This document shows positions 1-7,052 of a DNA stretch of 12,741 nt, piece after piece. Location of the stretch: assembly GCA_030425785.1 (NCBI GenBank), contig JAUHYJ010000040.1, positions 1-12,741 of the forward strand. Direction: 5' to 3'. Each line of letters begins with the position of its first letter. Position 1 is the first letter of the stretch. Both the position numbers and the translations under genes were made by a program. This stretch comes from Acidimicrobiia bacterium. GTDB lineage: Bacteria; Actinomycetota; Acidimicrobiia; Acidimicrobiales; Ilumatobacteraceae. Under the pieces are notes generated by a model. That model did no database searches. It was not told where the DNA came from and saw only the letters and a list, made by a program, of their open reading frames with translations.

Positions 1-531
1 GAACGACGAGACCTGTCCGGCGAAGACGAGCCCGAGGCCGATGCCGGACCCGACGAAGCCGACGGCGAGGCCGGCGCGGTGCGGCGGCAGCGTGCGCGCG
101 GCGATGGCCGGCGACGGGATCCAGATCACGGCCCCACCCAGCCCCATCGCGAACAGTGCGATGCCGAGGACCGGTGCGTTCGGTGCAAACGAGGCGAGCG
201 CGAGCGCCGAGGTCGACACCGTCAGCCCGAGCCGCATCAGCCCGACGAGCGTCGCCCGGCTGGCCGCCCACGACATCAGGAGCGTGCCGAGCAGGTAGGC
301 CGTGACGTTGAGGGTGCCGAAGAAGCCGGCCAGGGTGTTCGACCCACCGAGCACGTCGTCGCGAGCGTCGGGCAGGACGACGCCCCACGTGAACCGCCCG
401 AACGCCTGGGCGACACACGCCGACGCCATCACGAGCGAGATCACGACCCACGCCCGATCGAGACGTCCCGGGGCCCGGTCCGGCGATCGCTCCCCTGACG
501 GGTCGGGTCGTCGCCGGTCGGGGTCGGTCAC
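1..531 (-). CDS. MFS transporter, YbfB/YjiJ-like (partial, C-terminus beyond window)
   Basis: This is the first 177 codons of an integral-membrane transporter; the frame is still open at base 1. After a hydrophilic, Arg/Pro/Asp-rich N-terminus of about 27 residues there are about five hydrophobic segments. The first carries the stretch AFGRFTWGVVLPDARDDV, which resembles the start of the YbfB/YjiJ branch of the major facilitator superfamily. A later segment, GGAVIWIPSPAIAARTLPPHRAGLAVGFVGSG, fits the TM4/TM5 region with a loop containing PxHR. The substrate cannot be told from the sequence. The GTG at 531-529 is preferred because a TAGGGT -10 box ends 7 bases upstream, so the message would be leaderless; another in-frame GTG lies at 540-538. 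The stop of the upstream ABC ATPase gene is 50 bases away on the same strand. Family assignment is good; function is open. Confidence 0.8.
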   Translation of the reverse strand, partial: MTDPDRRRPDPSGERSPDRAPGRLDRAWVVISLVMASACVAQAFGRFTWGVVLPDARDDVLGGSNTLAGFFGTLNVTAYLLGTLLMSWAASRATLVGLMRLGLTVSTSALALASFAPNAPVLGIALFAMGLGGAVIWIPSPAIAARTLPPHRAGLAVGFVGSGIGLGLVFAGQVSSF

Positions 532-538
532 GCCGCGC

Positions 539-544
539 ACCCTA
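539..544 (-). promoter_or_regulatory. -10 box of a leaderless promoter for the MFS gene
   Basis: Read on the minus strand, TAGGGT is followed by 7 bases (GCGCGGC) and then the GTG start. This fits a TANNNT -10 element placing the transcription start at or next to the start codon. No Shine-Dalgarno sequence is present. The same arrangement recurs before other genes in this window. No clear -35 was seen. Confidence 0.45.
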
Positions 545-581
545 CGACGGCGTCGTGCCCGGCGCCGCGTCGGCGGTCGTG

Positions 582-1715
582 TCAGGCGGACGGGTGATGG
601 ATCGCGGCGCCGGTCACCGCGTCGAACAGGTGGATCCGATCGGGGCGCCAGCCGAGATCGAGCACGGTGCCGAGTCGCGGCGCGACTCCGGGCCGGGCGG
701 CGACGATGGGGAGCCCGGCCGCCGTGCGCATCCGGACCGCCGTCGTGTAGCCGAGGTGTTCGCTCGCGACGACCTCGGCGACGATGGCGTCGTCTTGGGG
801 GACCCCGAGCTCGACGTCGTCGGGGCGCACGCCGACGGTGATCGGCAACCCGTGCCGCGCATCGAGCCCCGGCGCCCACATCCGGATCGACCGGCCCGGG
901 AGGTCGATCCACCGGCCGTCGCCGTCGACACGGACCACGCCCGGCAACAGGTTCATCGCCGGCTCACCGAAGAACGCAGCGACCGCGGCCGTCGACGGCC
1001 GATCGAACAGCTCGCCGGGGGTGTCGTACTGGACGAGCTCGCCCGCGACCATCACGCCGATCCGGTCGCTCATCACCATCGCATCACGTTGGTTGGCCGT
1101 CGCCATGATGGTGGTGAGACGGCGCTCGCGGTGGACACGCATGATCTCGCTCCGGAGCTTGATGCGCACCTGGTCCTCGAGATAGCCGAACGGTTCGTCG
1201 AGCAGCAGGGTCGACGGCGATGCGATGACGGCGCGGACCAGCTGGATCAAGCGACGCTGCCCTTCCGAGAGCGTCGACGGCCGTCGATCGAGCAGGTCGG
1301 TGATCCCGAACGCCGCCGCCTCCTCGGCCACCTTGGCGGCCAACCCCCCGGGCCGGTCGTGGAAGCGCGGCAGCGCGCGTCCGAGCGGGCCGGGTGAGGG
1401 CCGCACCTCGAGGGGGAACTGGATGTTGCGGGCGGCGCTCACCTGCTTGACGAGTTGGTTCTGCTGGGTGACCAGGCCGACGTGCCGCTCACGGGTGTCG
1501 AGCCGGGTGATGTCGACGCCGCCGAGCCGGACGACCCCGAGTGTCGGCCGGTCGAGCCCGGCGACGATGCGCAACGCCGTGGTCTTCCCGCAACCGGACG
1601 GCCCGACGATCGAGACGAACTCCTCGGCGTCGACGGTCATCGAGAACCGGTGCAGGGCGTCCCGGTCGCGCTCCGGGTCACGCTTCGTGACCCCGTCGAA
1701 CCGCACCGAGTACAC
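582..1715 (-). CDS. ABC transporter ATP-binding protein, MalK/UgpC/PotA-like, with degenerate switch region
   Basis: A 377-aa ATPase subunit, the normal length for the importer ATPases that carry a C-terminal TOBE/OB regulatory domain. Visible in order: Walker A GPSGCGKTT (38-46), a Q-loop region TQQNQL (83-88), an ABC signature in the variant form LSEGQRR (149-155), Walker B TLLLDEPF (169-176) and D-loop GYLED (177-181). The C-terminal half contains GVRPDDVELG (295-304), typical of the TOBE domain. The switch region reads TIMATANQRDAM where relatives have a histidine (T-H-D-Q), so the H-loop His is Ala207. GTG at 1715 is chosen because TACGCT lies 7 bases upstream (leaderless pattern); a longer frame to 1835 would overlap the dehydrogenase gene end. 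No permease or binding-protein gene is in view, so it may be an orphan ATPase serving a distant transporter. Substrate unknown. Confidence 0.85.
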   Translation of the reverse strand: MYSVRFDGVTKRDPERDRDALHRFSMTVDAEEFVSIVGPSGCGKTTALRIVAGLDRPTLGVVRLGGVDITRLDTRERHVGLVTQQNQLVKQVSAARNIQFPLEVRPSPGPLGRALPRFHDRPGGLAAKVAEEAAAFGITDLLDRRPSTLSEGQRRLIQLVRAVIASPSTLLLDEPFGYLEDQVRIKLRSEIMRVHRERRLTTIMATANQRDAMVMSDRIGVMVAGELVQYDTPGELFDRPSTAAVAAFFGEPAMNLLPGVVRVDGDGRWIDLPGRSIRMWAPGLDARHGLPITVGVRPDDVELGVPQDDAIVAEVVASEHLGYTTAVRMRTAAGLPIVAARPGVAPRLGTVLDLGWRPDRIHLFDAVTGAAIHHPSA

Positions 1716-1722
1716 GCCGGCG

Positions 1723-1728
1723 AGCGTA
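1723..1728 (-). promoter_or_regulatory. -10 box of a leaderless promoter for the ABC ATPase
   Basis: On the minus strand TACGCT is followed by 7 bases (CGCCGGC) and the GTG start at 1715. It lies in the 43-base gap after the dehydrogenase stop, which suggests the ATPase gene can be transcribed independently. No Shine-Dalgarno is visible. Confidence 0.45.
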
Positions 1729-1758
1729 CCCGTCGTGCCGATGGGTGTCGCCGCGAGG

Positions 1759-2994
1759 TCAGGCGCGGTCGACCGGCACCAGCCGGGCCAGCTGGGTGAC
1801 GTGACCCGGCTCGAGCTCGGCGACCGCTTCGACACCGAGCAGCTTCATCGTGCGTGCGATCTCGTCGGCGAGGATCTCGATCGCGCGGTCGACGCCGCGC
1901 CGACCGCCGGCCATGAGCCCGTACAGGTACGCGCGGCCGACGAGCGTGAACGACGCACCCATCGCGATCGCGGCGACGACATCGGCGCCCGACATGATGC
2001 CGGTGTCGACCCAGACCTCGATGTCGTCGGGCAGCTCGTGCCGGACGCGTGGCAGCAGATGGAACGGCACGGGCGCGCGGTCGAGCTGGCGACCGCCGTG
2101 GTTCGAGAGCAGCACGCCGTCGACGCCGAGATCGGCGCAACGCGTGGCGTCCTCGAGCGTCTGCACACCCTTGACCACGACGGGGCCCGGCCAGCGGTCC
2201 TTGATCCACGCCAGGTCGTCGTAGGTCACGGTCGGATCGAACATCGAGTCGAGCAGCTCGGCGACGGTGCCGTCGAACTCCTTGAAGGTCGAGAAGCCGA
2301 ACGGCTCGGTGGTGAGGAAGTCGAACCACCAGCGGACCTTCGGGATCGCGTTGAACACGGTGCGGCCGGTGAGGGTGGGCGGGATCGTCAGCCCGTTGTA
2401 TCGGTCGCGTAGCCGCGCACCGCCGACCGGGACGTCGACCGTGACGAGCAGGGTCTCGAACCCCGCTGCGGCTGCCCGGTCGAGCACGTCCATCGACCGG
2501 TCGCGGTCGGCCCACATGTACAGCTGGAAGAAGTTCCGGCCGTCCGGGTTCACCGCCGCGACCTCCTCAGGGGTCGCCGTGCCGACCGTCGACAGCGAGA
2601 ACGGGATACCCGCGGCACCTGCGGCGGCGGCGCCCGCCTTCTCGCCGGCGGCGTGCAGCATGCGCGTGAAACCGGTGGGAGCGATGCCGAACGGCATCGC
2701 GGACGTGCCACCGGTGACCGTGACGGAGGTGTCGACCCGTGACACGTCACGCAGGATCGCCGGGTGGAACTCGATGTCGCGGAACGCCTGGCGGGCGCGA
2801 GCGAGCGAGAGCTCCTCCTCGGCGGCGCCGTCGCAGTAGTCGAACGGTGCCTTGGGGGTCACCCGCTGCGCGATCGCGCGCAGGTCGGCGATGGTGTGGG
2901 CTCGCCGGAGCCGCGCCGCGGTGCGGTCGACCGTCGGCCGCCGGAACTTCAGCAGGTCGGCGAAGTCGGCGGGCCGGGGGATCTGTCGGTTCAT
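1759..2994 (-). CDS. lldD: FMN-dependent L-lactate / 2-hydroxy-acid dehydrogenase, LldD2-like
   Basis: A 411-aa flavoenzyme of the glycolate oxidase/flavocytochrome b2/lactate dehydrogenase family, which oxidises (S)-2-hydroxy acids to 2-oxo acids and passes electrons to the respiratory chain or oxygen. Family residues are visible: Tyr53 (FDYCDG), QLY at 157-159, Asp187 and Arg194 in [10 protein letters not shown], Lys275 in VVVKG, and the catalytic His299 with Arg302 in SNHGGRQLD. The FMN phosphate loop reads DTGIMSGAD (330-338), with Met334 where glycolate oxidase has Arg. As far as I recall, the same GIMSGAD and the following [12 protein letters not shown] are features of mycobacterial LldD2, which has almost the same length. 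Start ATG at 2994 gives the expected family length; no strong ribosome site is seen. It is divergent from the dioxygenase gene. Lactate is the likely substrate, but another 2-hydroxy acid is possible. Confidence 0.88.
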   Translation of the reverse strand: MNRQIPRPADFADLLKFRRPTVDRTAARLRRAHTIADLRAIAQRVTPKAPFDYCDGAAEEELSLARARQAFRDIEFHPAILRDVSRVDTSVTVTGGTSAMPFGIAPTGFTRMLHAAGEKAGAAAAGAAGIPFSLSTVGTATPEEVAAVNPDGRNFFQLYMWADRDRSMDVLDRAAAAGFETLLVTVDVPVGGARLRDRYNGLTIPPTLTGRTVFNAIPKVRWWFDFLTTEPFGFSTFKEFDGTVAELLDSMFDPTVTYDDLAWIKDRWPGPVVVKGVQTLEDATRCADLGVDGVLLSNHGGRQLDRAPVPFHLLPRVRHELPDDIEVWVDTGIMSGADVVAAIAMGASFTLVGRAYLYGLMAGGRRGVDRAIEILADEIARTMKLLGVEAVAELEPGHVTQLARLVPVDRA

Positions 2995-3099
2995 CGGGAT
3001 CCAGTTCTACTCGGTCGTCGTCGAGCCGATCTCGGCGAGCCGGCCCAGCGGCCCGTCGAGTCGGTCGGGATCGCCCGCGGTCGATCCGTCGACGAGGGG

Positions 3100-3134
3100 T
3101 AGGGTCGATCGCGCAGGAGTCATCGAGCAGGGAG
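3100..3134 (+). promoter_or_regulatory. Candidate -10 box and Shine-Dalgarno for the dioxygenase-aldolase operon
   Basis: The 147-base divergent gap 2995-3141 must hold promoters for both neighbours. On the plus strand TAGGGT (3100-3105) could be a -10 box. AGGGAG (3129-3134) is a strong ribosome site 7 bases before ATG 3142 and fixes that start. No convincing -35 is present. The promoter element is weak evidence; the ribosome site is clear. On the minus strand TAGAAC, 9 bases before ATG 2994, is an even weaker candidate for the dehydrogenase. Confidence 0.4.
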
Positions 3135-3141
3135 CGCCATC

Positions 3142-4113
3142 ATGTCAACGACCGAGGCGAGTTCGCCGACCATGCCGCTGCTCATCGTGCCGGTCGGCAC
3201 CGACGTCACCGACCCGGTCGAATGGGCCGCAGCTCACCGGGACGAGATCATCGCCGGCCTCCACCACGCAGGCGCCGTGCTCGTGCGTGGTCTCGGCATC
3301 GACAGCCCGACGGTGTTCCGCGCCGTGTGTGCGGCGATCTCGCCGGAGCTCCGCAACTACGTCGGTGGCGACTCGCCCCGCACCGACCTGGCCGATCAGG
3401 TGTACACGTCGACGGAGTATCCGTCCCACCTCGAGGTCTTCCTCCACAACGAGCTGTCGTACGCCGGCTGGTCGCCCGACCGCGTGTTCTTCTGCTGTCT
3501 CGTCCCCGCCGAGACCGGTGGCGAGACCCACGTCGCCGACGGCCGTGAGATCTACCGTCGCCTCGACCCCGACGTCCGCGACCGGTTCGAGTCACGCGGC
3601 GTGACCTACCTGCAACACCTGTGGGATGCGAACGACGCCCCCGGCGTCGGCAAGTCGTGGCAGGAGACGTTCGAGACGGATGACCGGGACGCCGTCGAGG
3701 GGTACCTCCGCGACTCGGACATGGAGTTCGAGTGGACCGCGCTCGGCATCCGCACGGCCGCGACCCACCCGGCCGTGCTGACCCATCCCGTCACCGGCGA
3801 GCGGTGCTGGCACAACCAGGCCGACCAGTGGCACCGCGATCTGGCCGGCGTGAAGGTGTCGTTCGGCGGCGGGGACGACGATCGCGTCGACCCGACGACC
3901 GCCGGGGTCGAGACGCTCGGCAACCACGTCGTCTTCGGCGACGGCTCCGAGATCGACGTCGCCGACCTGCACCACGTCCGATCGGTGACCACCGCCTGCG
4001 AGATGACGTTCCCGTGGCGGGCCGGCGACGTCCTGGTCGTCGACAACATCATGGCGATGCACGGCCGCAAGCCGTTCACCGGCGAACGACGAGTGATCGT
4101 GGCGATGGCATGA
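3142..4113 (+). CDS. TauD/TfdA-family Fe(II)/2-oxoglutarate-dependent dioxygenase
   Basis: A 323-aa soluble oxygenase, normal length for the TauD/TfdA/clavaminate-synthase-like group, which couples 2-oxoglutarate decarboxylation to hydroxylation of a small substrate. The metal site is visible as His102-x-Glu104 (LHNELSYAGW) and the distal His307 (AMHGRKPF); Arg316/317 (GERR) would bind the 2-oxoglutarate carboxylate. TGGETHVADG (125-134) after the first motif matches the family. WHNQADQWH (223-231) resembles the NQ-containing segment of SyrP-like members, which act on amino-acid-type or carrier-bound substrates. The iron ligand is HxE rather than the HxD of TauD itself, a variant common in the clavaminate-synthase-like branch. 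The start has the Shine-Dalgarno AGGGAG. The stop overlaps the next gene as ATGA, so the two products are probably made together. Substrate cannot be deduced. Confidence 0.88.
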   Translation: MSTTEASSPTMPLLIVPVGTDVTDPVEWAAAHRDEIIAGLHHAGAVLVRGLGIDSPTVFRAVCAAISPELRNYVGGDSPRTDLADQVYTSTEYPSHLEVFLHNELSYAGWSPDRVFFCCLVPAETGGETHVADGREIYRRLDPDVRDRFESRGVTYLQHLWDANDAPGVGKSWQETFETDDRDAVEGYLRDSDMEFEWTALGIRTAATHPAVLTHPVTGERCWHNQADQWHRDLAGVKVSFGGGDDDRVDPTTAGVETLGNHVVFGDGSEIDVADLHHVRSVTTACEMTFPWRAGDVLVVDNIMAMHGRKPFTGERRVIVAMA

Positions 4114-4889
4114 GCACCGCGACGAACGACACCACGACAGACGACAGCGCGACGAACGACACCGCGACCCTCGCACGGCTGCGACACGACCTGTCGGCGG
4201 CGTTGCGCCTCGCCGATCGGTTCGGGTTCTCGGAGGGCATCTGCAACCACTTCTCGGCGGTGGCGCCCGGCGACGGCGGGTACCTCCTGATCAATCCGCT
4301 CGGCCTGCACTGGTCCGAGATCGGCCCGGACGACCTGCTCCTGATCGACGGCGACGGCGCCGTGGTCGAGGGCGACGGCGAGGTCGAGGCGACCGCGCTC
4401 CACATCCACGTCGCGGGGCACCGCGCGAACCCACGCCATCGCGTGATCCTGCACGTCCACATGCCACACGCGACCGCCCTCACCATGGTCGAGGGCGGCC
4501 ACCTCGCGATGGCGCACCAGACCGCCGTCAGGTTCCATCGCCGGATGACCCACGTCGCGTTCCGTGGCATCGCGCTCGACCGCAGCGAAGGCGATCGGCT
4601 CGCGGATGCGCAGCGTCGCGACCCCGATGTCGACATCATGTTTCTCGATCACCACGGCATCACGATCGGCGGCGAGTCGGTGGCCGTCGCATTCGACGAC
4701 CTCTACTACCTCGAGCGCGCGTGTCGCCAGCAGATCCTCGCCCAGTCGACGGGGCTGCCGCTGAAGCTCATCCCCGAGCCGATCCTCACCGAGACCTGGC
4801 GACAGCTCGCGGACATCCGCCGCGAGTCGGCCGAGCTCCACTTCGCGGCGCAGATGCGCGCGAACGGCTGGCCGCCGCCGGTCGGCTGA
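4110..4889 (+). CDS. Class II aldolase/adducin-family protein
   Basis: A 259-aa member of the family of zinc-dependent aldolases and epimerases (fuculose-1-P aldolase, ribulose-5-P epimerase, adducin head). Visible residues are SEGICNHFSA (41-50), Glu93 in EATALHIH as the likely catalytic acid, the zinc pair His115/His117 in HVHMPH, and a third His at 181 or 182 in DHHGITIGGES. Start ATG overlaps the dioxygenase stop by four bases (ATGA), the usual sign of translational coupling. The first 20 residues are Thr/Asp/Asn-rich and repetitive, encoded by an imperfect 30-base duplication, and probably lie outside the folded domain. It closely resembles the adducin-like branch often annotated only as class II aldolase, so the real reaction (C-C cleavage, decarboxylation or epimerisation of a hydroxy/keto acid) is unknown. 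It ends 16 bases before the convergent dehalogenase-like gene. Confidence 0.87.
   Translation: MSTATNDTTTDDSATNDTATLARLRHDLSAALRLADRFGFSEGICNHFSAVAPGDGGYLLINPLGLHWSEIGPDDLLLIDGDGAVVEGDGEVEATALHIHVAGHRANPRHRVILHVHMPHATALTMVEGGHLAMAHQTAVRFHRRMTHVAFRGIALDRSEGDRLADAQRRDPDVDIMFLDHHGITIGGESVAVAFDDLYYLERACRQQILAQSTGLPLKLIPEPILTETWRQLADIRRESAELHFAAQMRANGWPPPVG
4119..4163 (+). repeat. Direct repeat in the aldolase N-terminal coding region
   Basis: GCGACGAACGACACC occurs exactly at 4119-4133 and 4149-4163, a spacing of 30 bases. In frame it encodes ATNDT twice, inside a Thr/Asp/Ser-rich tail. The multiple-of-three spacing keeps the frame, so the repeat can expand or shrink without breaking the protein. 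Confidence 0.7.
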
Positions 4890-4905
4890 CCCCGGCCCGC
4901 CCCGG

Positions 4906-7008
4906 TCAACGCCCGACGCGGCGGCGCGCGTCGTCGGGTGATTCCGCCGCGCGCGCGGCCTCGATGCCCGCGGCCCGGTCGATCGGCGACGTCGCCATCC
5001 CGTGGTCGGCCGGCGGGGCGACACCGGGCGGGAACATCGCGTAGCCGTCGGCGTCACGCGGTTGCTTGTCGAGGTGCAGCTCGCGCGTGTTGACACCCTT
5101 CGGCGGGTCGACCGGCACACCGTCGACCATCTCGACGTCGACCCACCACTTCTTCACCGGGTTGATCGAGCCGCGCCCGAGCCGATCGTCGAGGTGCGCG
5201 ATCCACCGGCGGGTGAACGGCAGCTTCATCGCCGCCCACTGGAACGGCCGCTCGGCGAGCACGCCCTCGACGTTGTACGGACACGTCTTCATGCAGCGAC
5301 CGCACGCGGACCCGCGCATGTTCGTGATCCGGTAGCGGGCGCACCGGTCGACGTCGGGCTTCCACATCTCGTAGCCGTTGAACATCACCTTGTCGCCGAA
5401 CCGGATCGCGCCGCACGGGCACTCGCGGGCGCACTTGGTGCACTTGGTGCAGAAGTCCTGCAGGCCGAAGTCGATCGGGCGATCGGAGGTCAACGGCAGG
5501 TCGGTCGTGACGACACCCGACTTGAAGCGCGGCCCGACGAACGGGTTGAGCACGAGCTCGCCGATCCGCGACAGCTCGCCGATGCCGGACTGCAACAGGA
5601 GCGGGATGTGGTTGACCTCGTCGTCACGGGCGGAGTGCGCCTGGGCGGCGTGACCGAGCCGGCGCAGATGGGCGGCGATCGTGTTCGAGATGATCGACGC
5701 GCGCAGGTACGCCCGCATCGACTGGGCGCCGCTGATCCAGTCGTCGCCGGACGCACCCTCCATCGTCTCGTACCCCTGGTCGAGCACGAAGATGATCGCG
5801 TTGCGGTGCGCAGGCTCGATCGGCGTGCCGTCGGGGCGGTGGGAGTACCACGCGTACTCGGGGGCCTCGCACACGCCGACCAGGTCGGCGCCGAGGAAGT
5901 GACCCAACGCCTTCACCGACGCCGCGTTGTCGTCGGGGTCGTCGGTGCCGGGCGCGACGGTGTCCGCGTGCTCGCCGCGGTGGAGCGCTGCCAGCCGGCT
6001 GAGCAGTTCCTCGGTGGCGCGGCCGTGCGGCGCCTTCGGGATGAAGCGCGCGACCTCGGTCTTCGGCCGTGCACCGAGGTCGCCGGCTCGGGCGCGCACG
6101 AAGAAGTTGTGTCGAGCCGACGGCCGCTGCACCTCCTCGGGAATGATCAGCGTCGTCGGTTCGTCGACCCGCTTGACCTTCTCCATCGGATAGCGACCGA
6201 GGTGCCACGGCCGGTGCCGGCCGTCGAGGCGCTTCCAGCCCGGCCGGGTGCCGCCCCAGCCGACGAGGTGCCGCGCCCGGATCCATGCGTTCCGCTGCGG
6301 TGAGCGGCGGGCGAGCGGACGGTCGATCGGCAGGTCGAGCTCGGTCGTGACGACGGCGATCGCGTACCCGTCGGGCAGGAACGGATGGCGGAACATGCCG
6401 CTACGACCGGGTTCGAGCACCCCGGCCCGCCACCCGACCTCGTGCCGTTCGACGTCCGAGGCCGCAACGGAGTGGGCGGTGGCGGCGAACCCGAGGGTGC
6501 CGAGGTAGCGCGCGAGCACGGTGGCGACCTCGATCGCGCGCAGGTCGGCCGCGGCCTGCTCGGCGCCCTCGATCCAGCGCGCGCCGGGCTCACCGTCGCC
6601 GGCCGGACGACCCAGCCCGACGAGGATCGCGATGGCGTGGGTGTGGCCGTCGATCTGCTGTCCCGGCGCCCAGTCGCCGTCCTCCAGTCGCGTGATGCCG
6701 ACGACGTCGGCGTCGAGGAAGTAGCAGTAGCCGCGGACGTTGTCGACGGTCGCCTCGGGTGACGGCAGCGGCGCCTGCGCGGGTGCGACGTCAGCCGTGC
6801 GAGCGGCGACGAAGACGTCACGGACGGGCGCAAGCACCCTGGTCACGCTCCACTCCCCCGTCGTGTCGGCGGGGTGCTCGGCGCCGGACGACCAGCGACC
6901 CGCCGGCTCGCCGCGGGGCAACCACTCGGTCGGGAGGGGGCCGGCTGCGGCCGGGCGGGAACGGTTGGAGAACAGACGCATGGGAACGGTCGCGACGGAC
7001 GACAGCAC
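4906..7008 (-). CDS. Reductive dehalogenase homologue (cobamide-dependent, [4Fe-4S]), cytoplasmic type
   Basis: A 700-aa protein like the NpRdhA/BhbA-type catabolic reductive dehalogenases, which use a corrinoid and two iron-sulfur clusters to remove halogen from aromatic compounds. Two C-terminal cluster motifs are clear: Cys520, 523, 526 and 530 in FCTKCTKCARECP, and Cys556 with Cys569, 572 and 576 in ACGRCMKTCPYN. The section before them (NHIPLLLQSGIGELSR..., GPRFKSGVVTTDLPL) matches the RdhA catalytic domain; Lys496 is a candidate for the conserved catalytic lysine. Residues about 88-233 repeat the plan of 362-515, an internal duplication with a cluster-free N-terminal copy as described for NpRdhA. 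No twin-arginine signal and no RdhB anchor gene are present, unlike respiratory enzymes. GTG 7008 is preferred for its GGAAGGG site; ATG 6981 is an alternative. QueG is related but far shorter. Substrate unknown. Confidence 0.82.
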   Translation of the reverse strand: MLSSVATVPMRLFSNRSRPAAAGPLPTEWLPRGEPAGRWSSGAEHPADTTGEWSVTRVLAPVRDVFVAARTADVAPAQAPLPSPEATVDNVRGYCYFLDADVVGITRLEDGDWAPGQQIDGHTHAIAILVGLGRPAGDGEPGARWIEGAEQAAADLRAIEVATVLARYLGTLGFAATAHSVAASDVERHEVGWRAGVLEPGRSGMFRHPFLPDGYAIAVVTTELDLPIDRPLARRSPQRNAWIRARHLVGWGGTRPGWKRLDGRHRPWHLGRYPMEKVKRVDEPTTLIIPEEVQRPSARHNFFVRARAGDLGARPKTEVARFIPKAPHGRATEELLSRLAALHRGEHADTVAPGTDDPDDNAASVKALGHFLGADLVGVCEAPEYAWYSHRPDGTPIEPAHRNAIIFVLDQGYETMEGASGDDWISGAQSMRAYLRASIISNTIAAHLRRLGHAAQAHSARDDEVNHIPLLLQSGIGELSRIGELVLNPFVGPRFKSGVVTTDLPLTSDRPIDFGLQDFCTKCTKCARECPCGAIRFGDKVMFNGYEMWKPDVDRCARYRITNMRGSACGRCMKTCPYNVEGVLAERPFQWAAMKLPFTRRWIAHLDDRLGRGSINPVKKWWVDVEMVDGVPVDPPKGVNTRELHLDKQPRDADGYAMFPPGVAPPADHGMATSPIDRAAGIEAARAAESPDDARRRVGR

Positions 7009-7012
7009 CGTA

Positions 7013-7019
7013 CCCTTCC
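7013..7019 (-). promoter_or_regulatory. Shine-Dalgarno that favours the GTG 7008 start of the dehalogenase-like gene
   Basis: On the minus strand GGAAGGG is followed by 4 bases (TACG) and GTG. It sits in the 44-base gap after the lipid-kinase stop, so the two genes may share a transcript. TACGGT overlapping the GTG could instead be a -10 box, which would push the start to ATG 6981. Confidence 0.45.
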
Positions 7020-7052
7020 AGGGCGATCGTGAAGACGGCGGACCGATGGTCG

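Noticed and set aside
4912..4938. Inverted repeat CCCGACG/CGTCGGG as a terminator between the convergent aldolase and dehalogenase genes
   Set aside because: It lies within the coding end of the dehalogenase gene (Arg-rich tail), has a 13-base loop and no T-run; chance complementarity in GC-rich DNA is enough to explain it.
3606..5120. 504-codon minus-strand frame opposite the dioxygenase and aldolase
   Set aside because: It is a high-GC shadow frame: both plus-strand genes have intact catalytic motifs, whereas this product has low-complexity Arg/Val/Asp composition and no recognisable domain.
5431..5448. Tandem 9-base repeat GCACTTGGT as a functional DNA repeat
   Set aside because: It simply encodes the repeated CTK of the iron-sulfur motif CTKCTKC.
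4906..7008. Epoxyqueuosine reductase QueG as the identity of the iron-sulfur protein
   Set aside because: QueG is about 350-380 aa, has no duplicated N-terminal half and has a different tail; the 700-aa duplicated layout fits RdhA.
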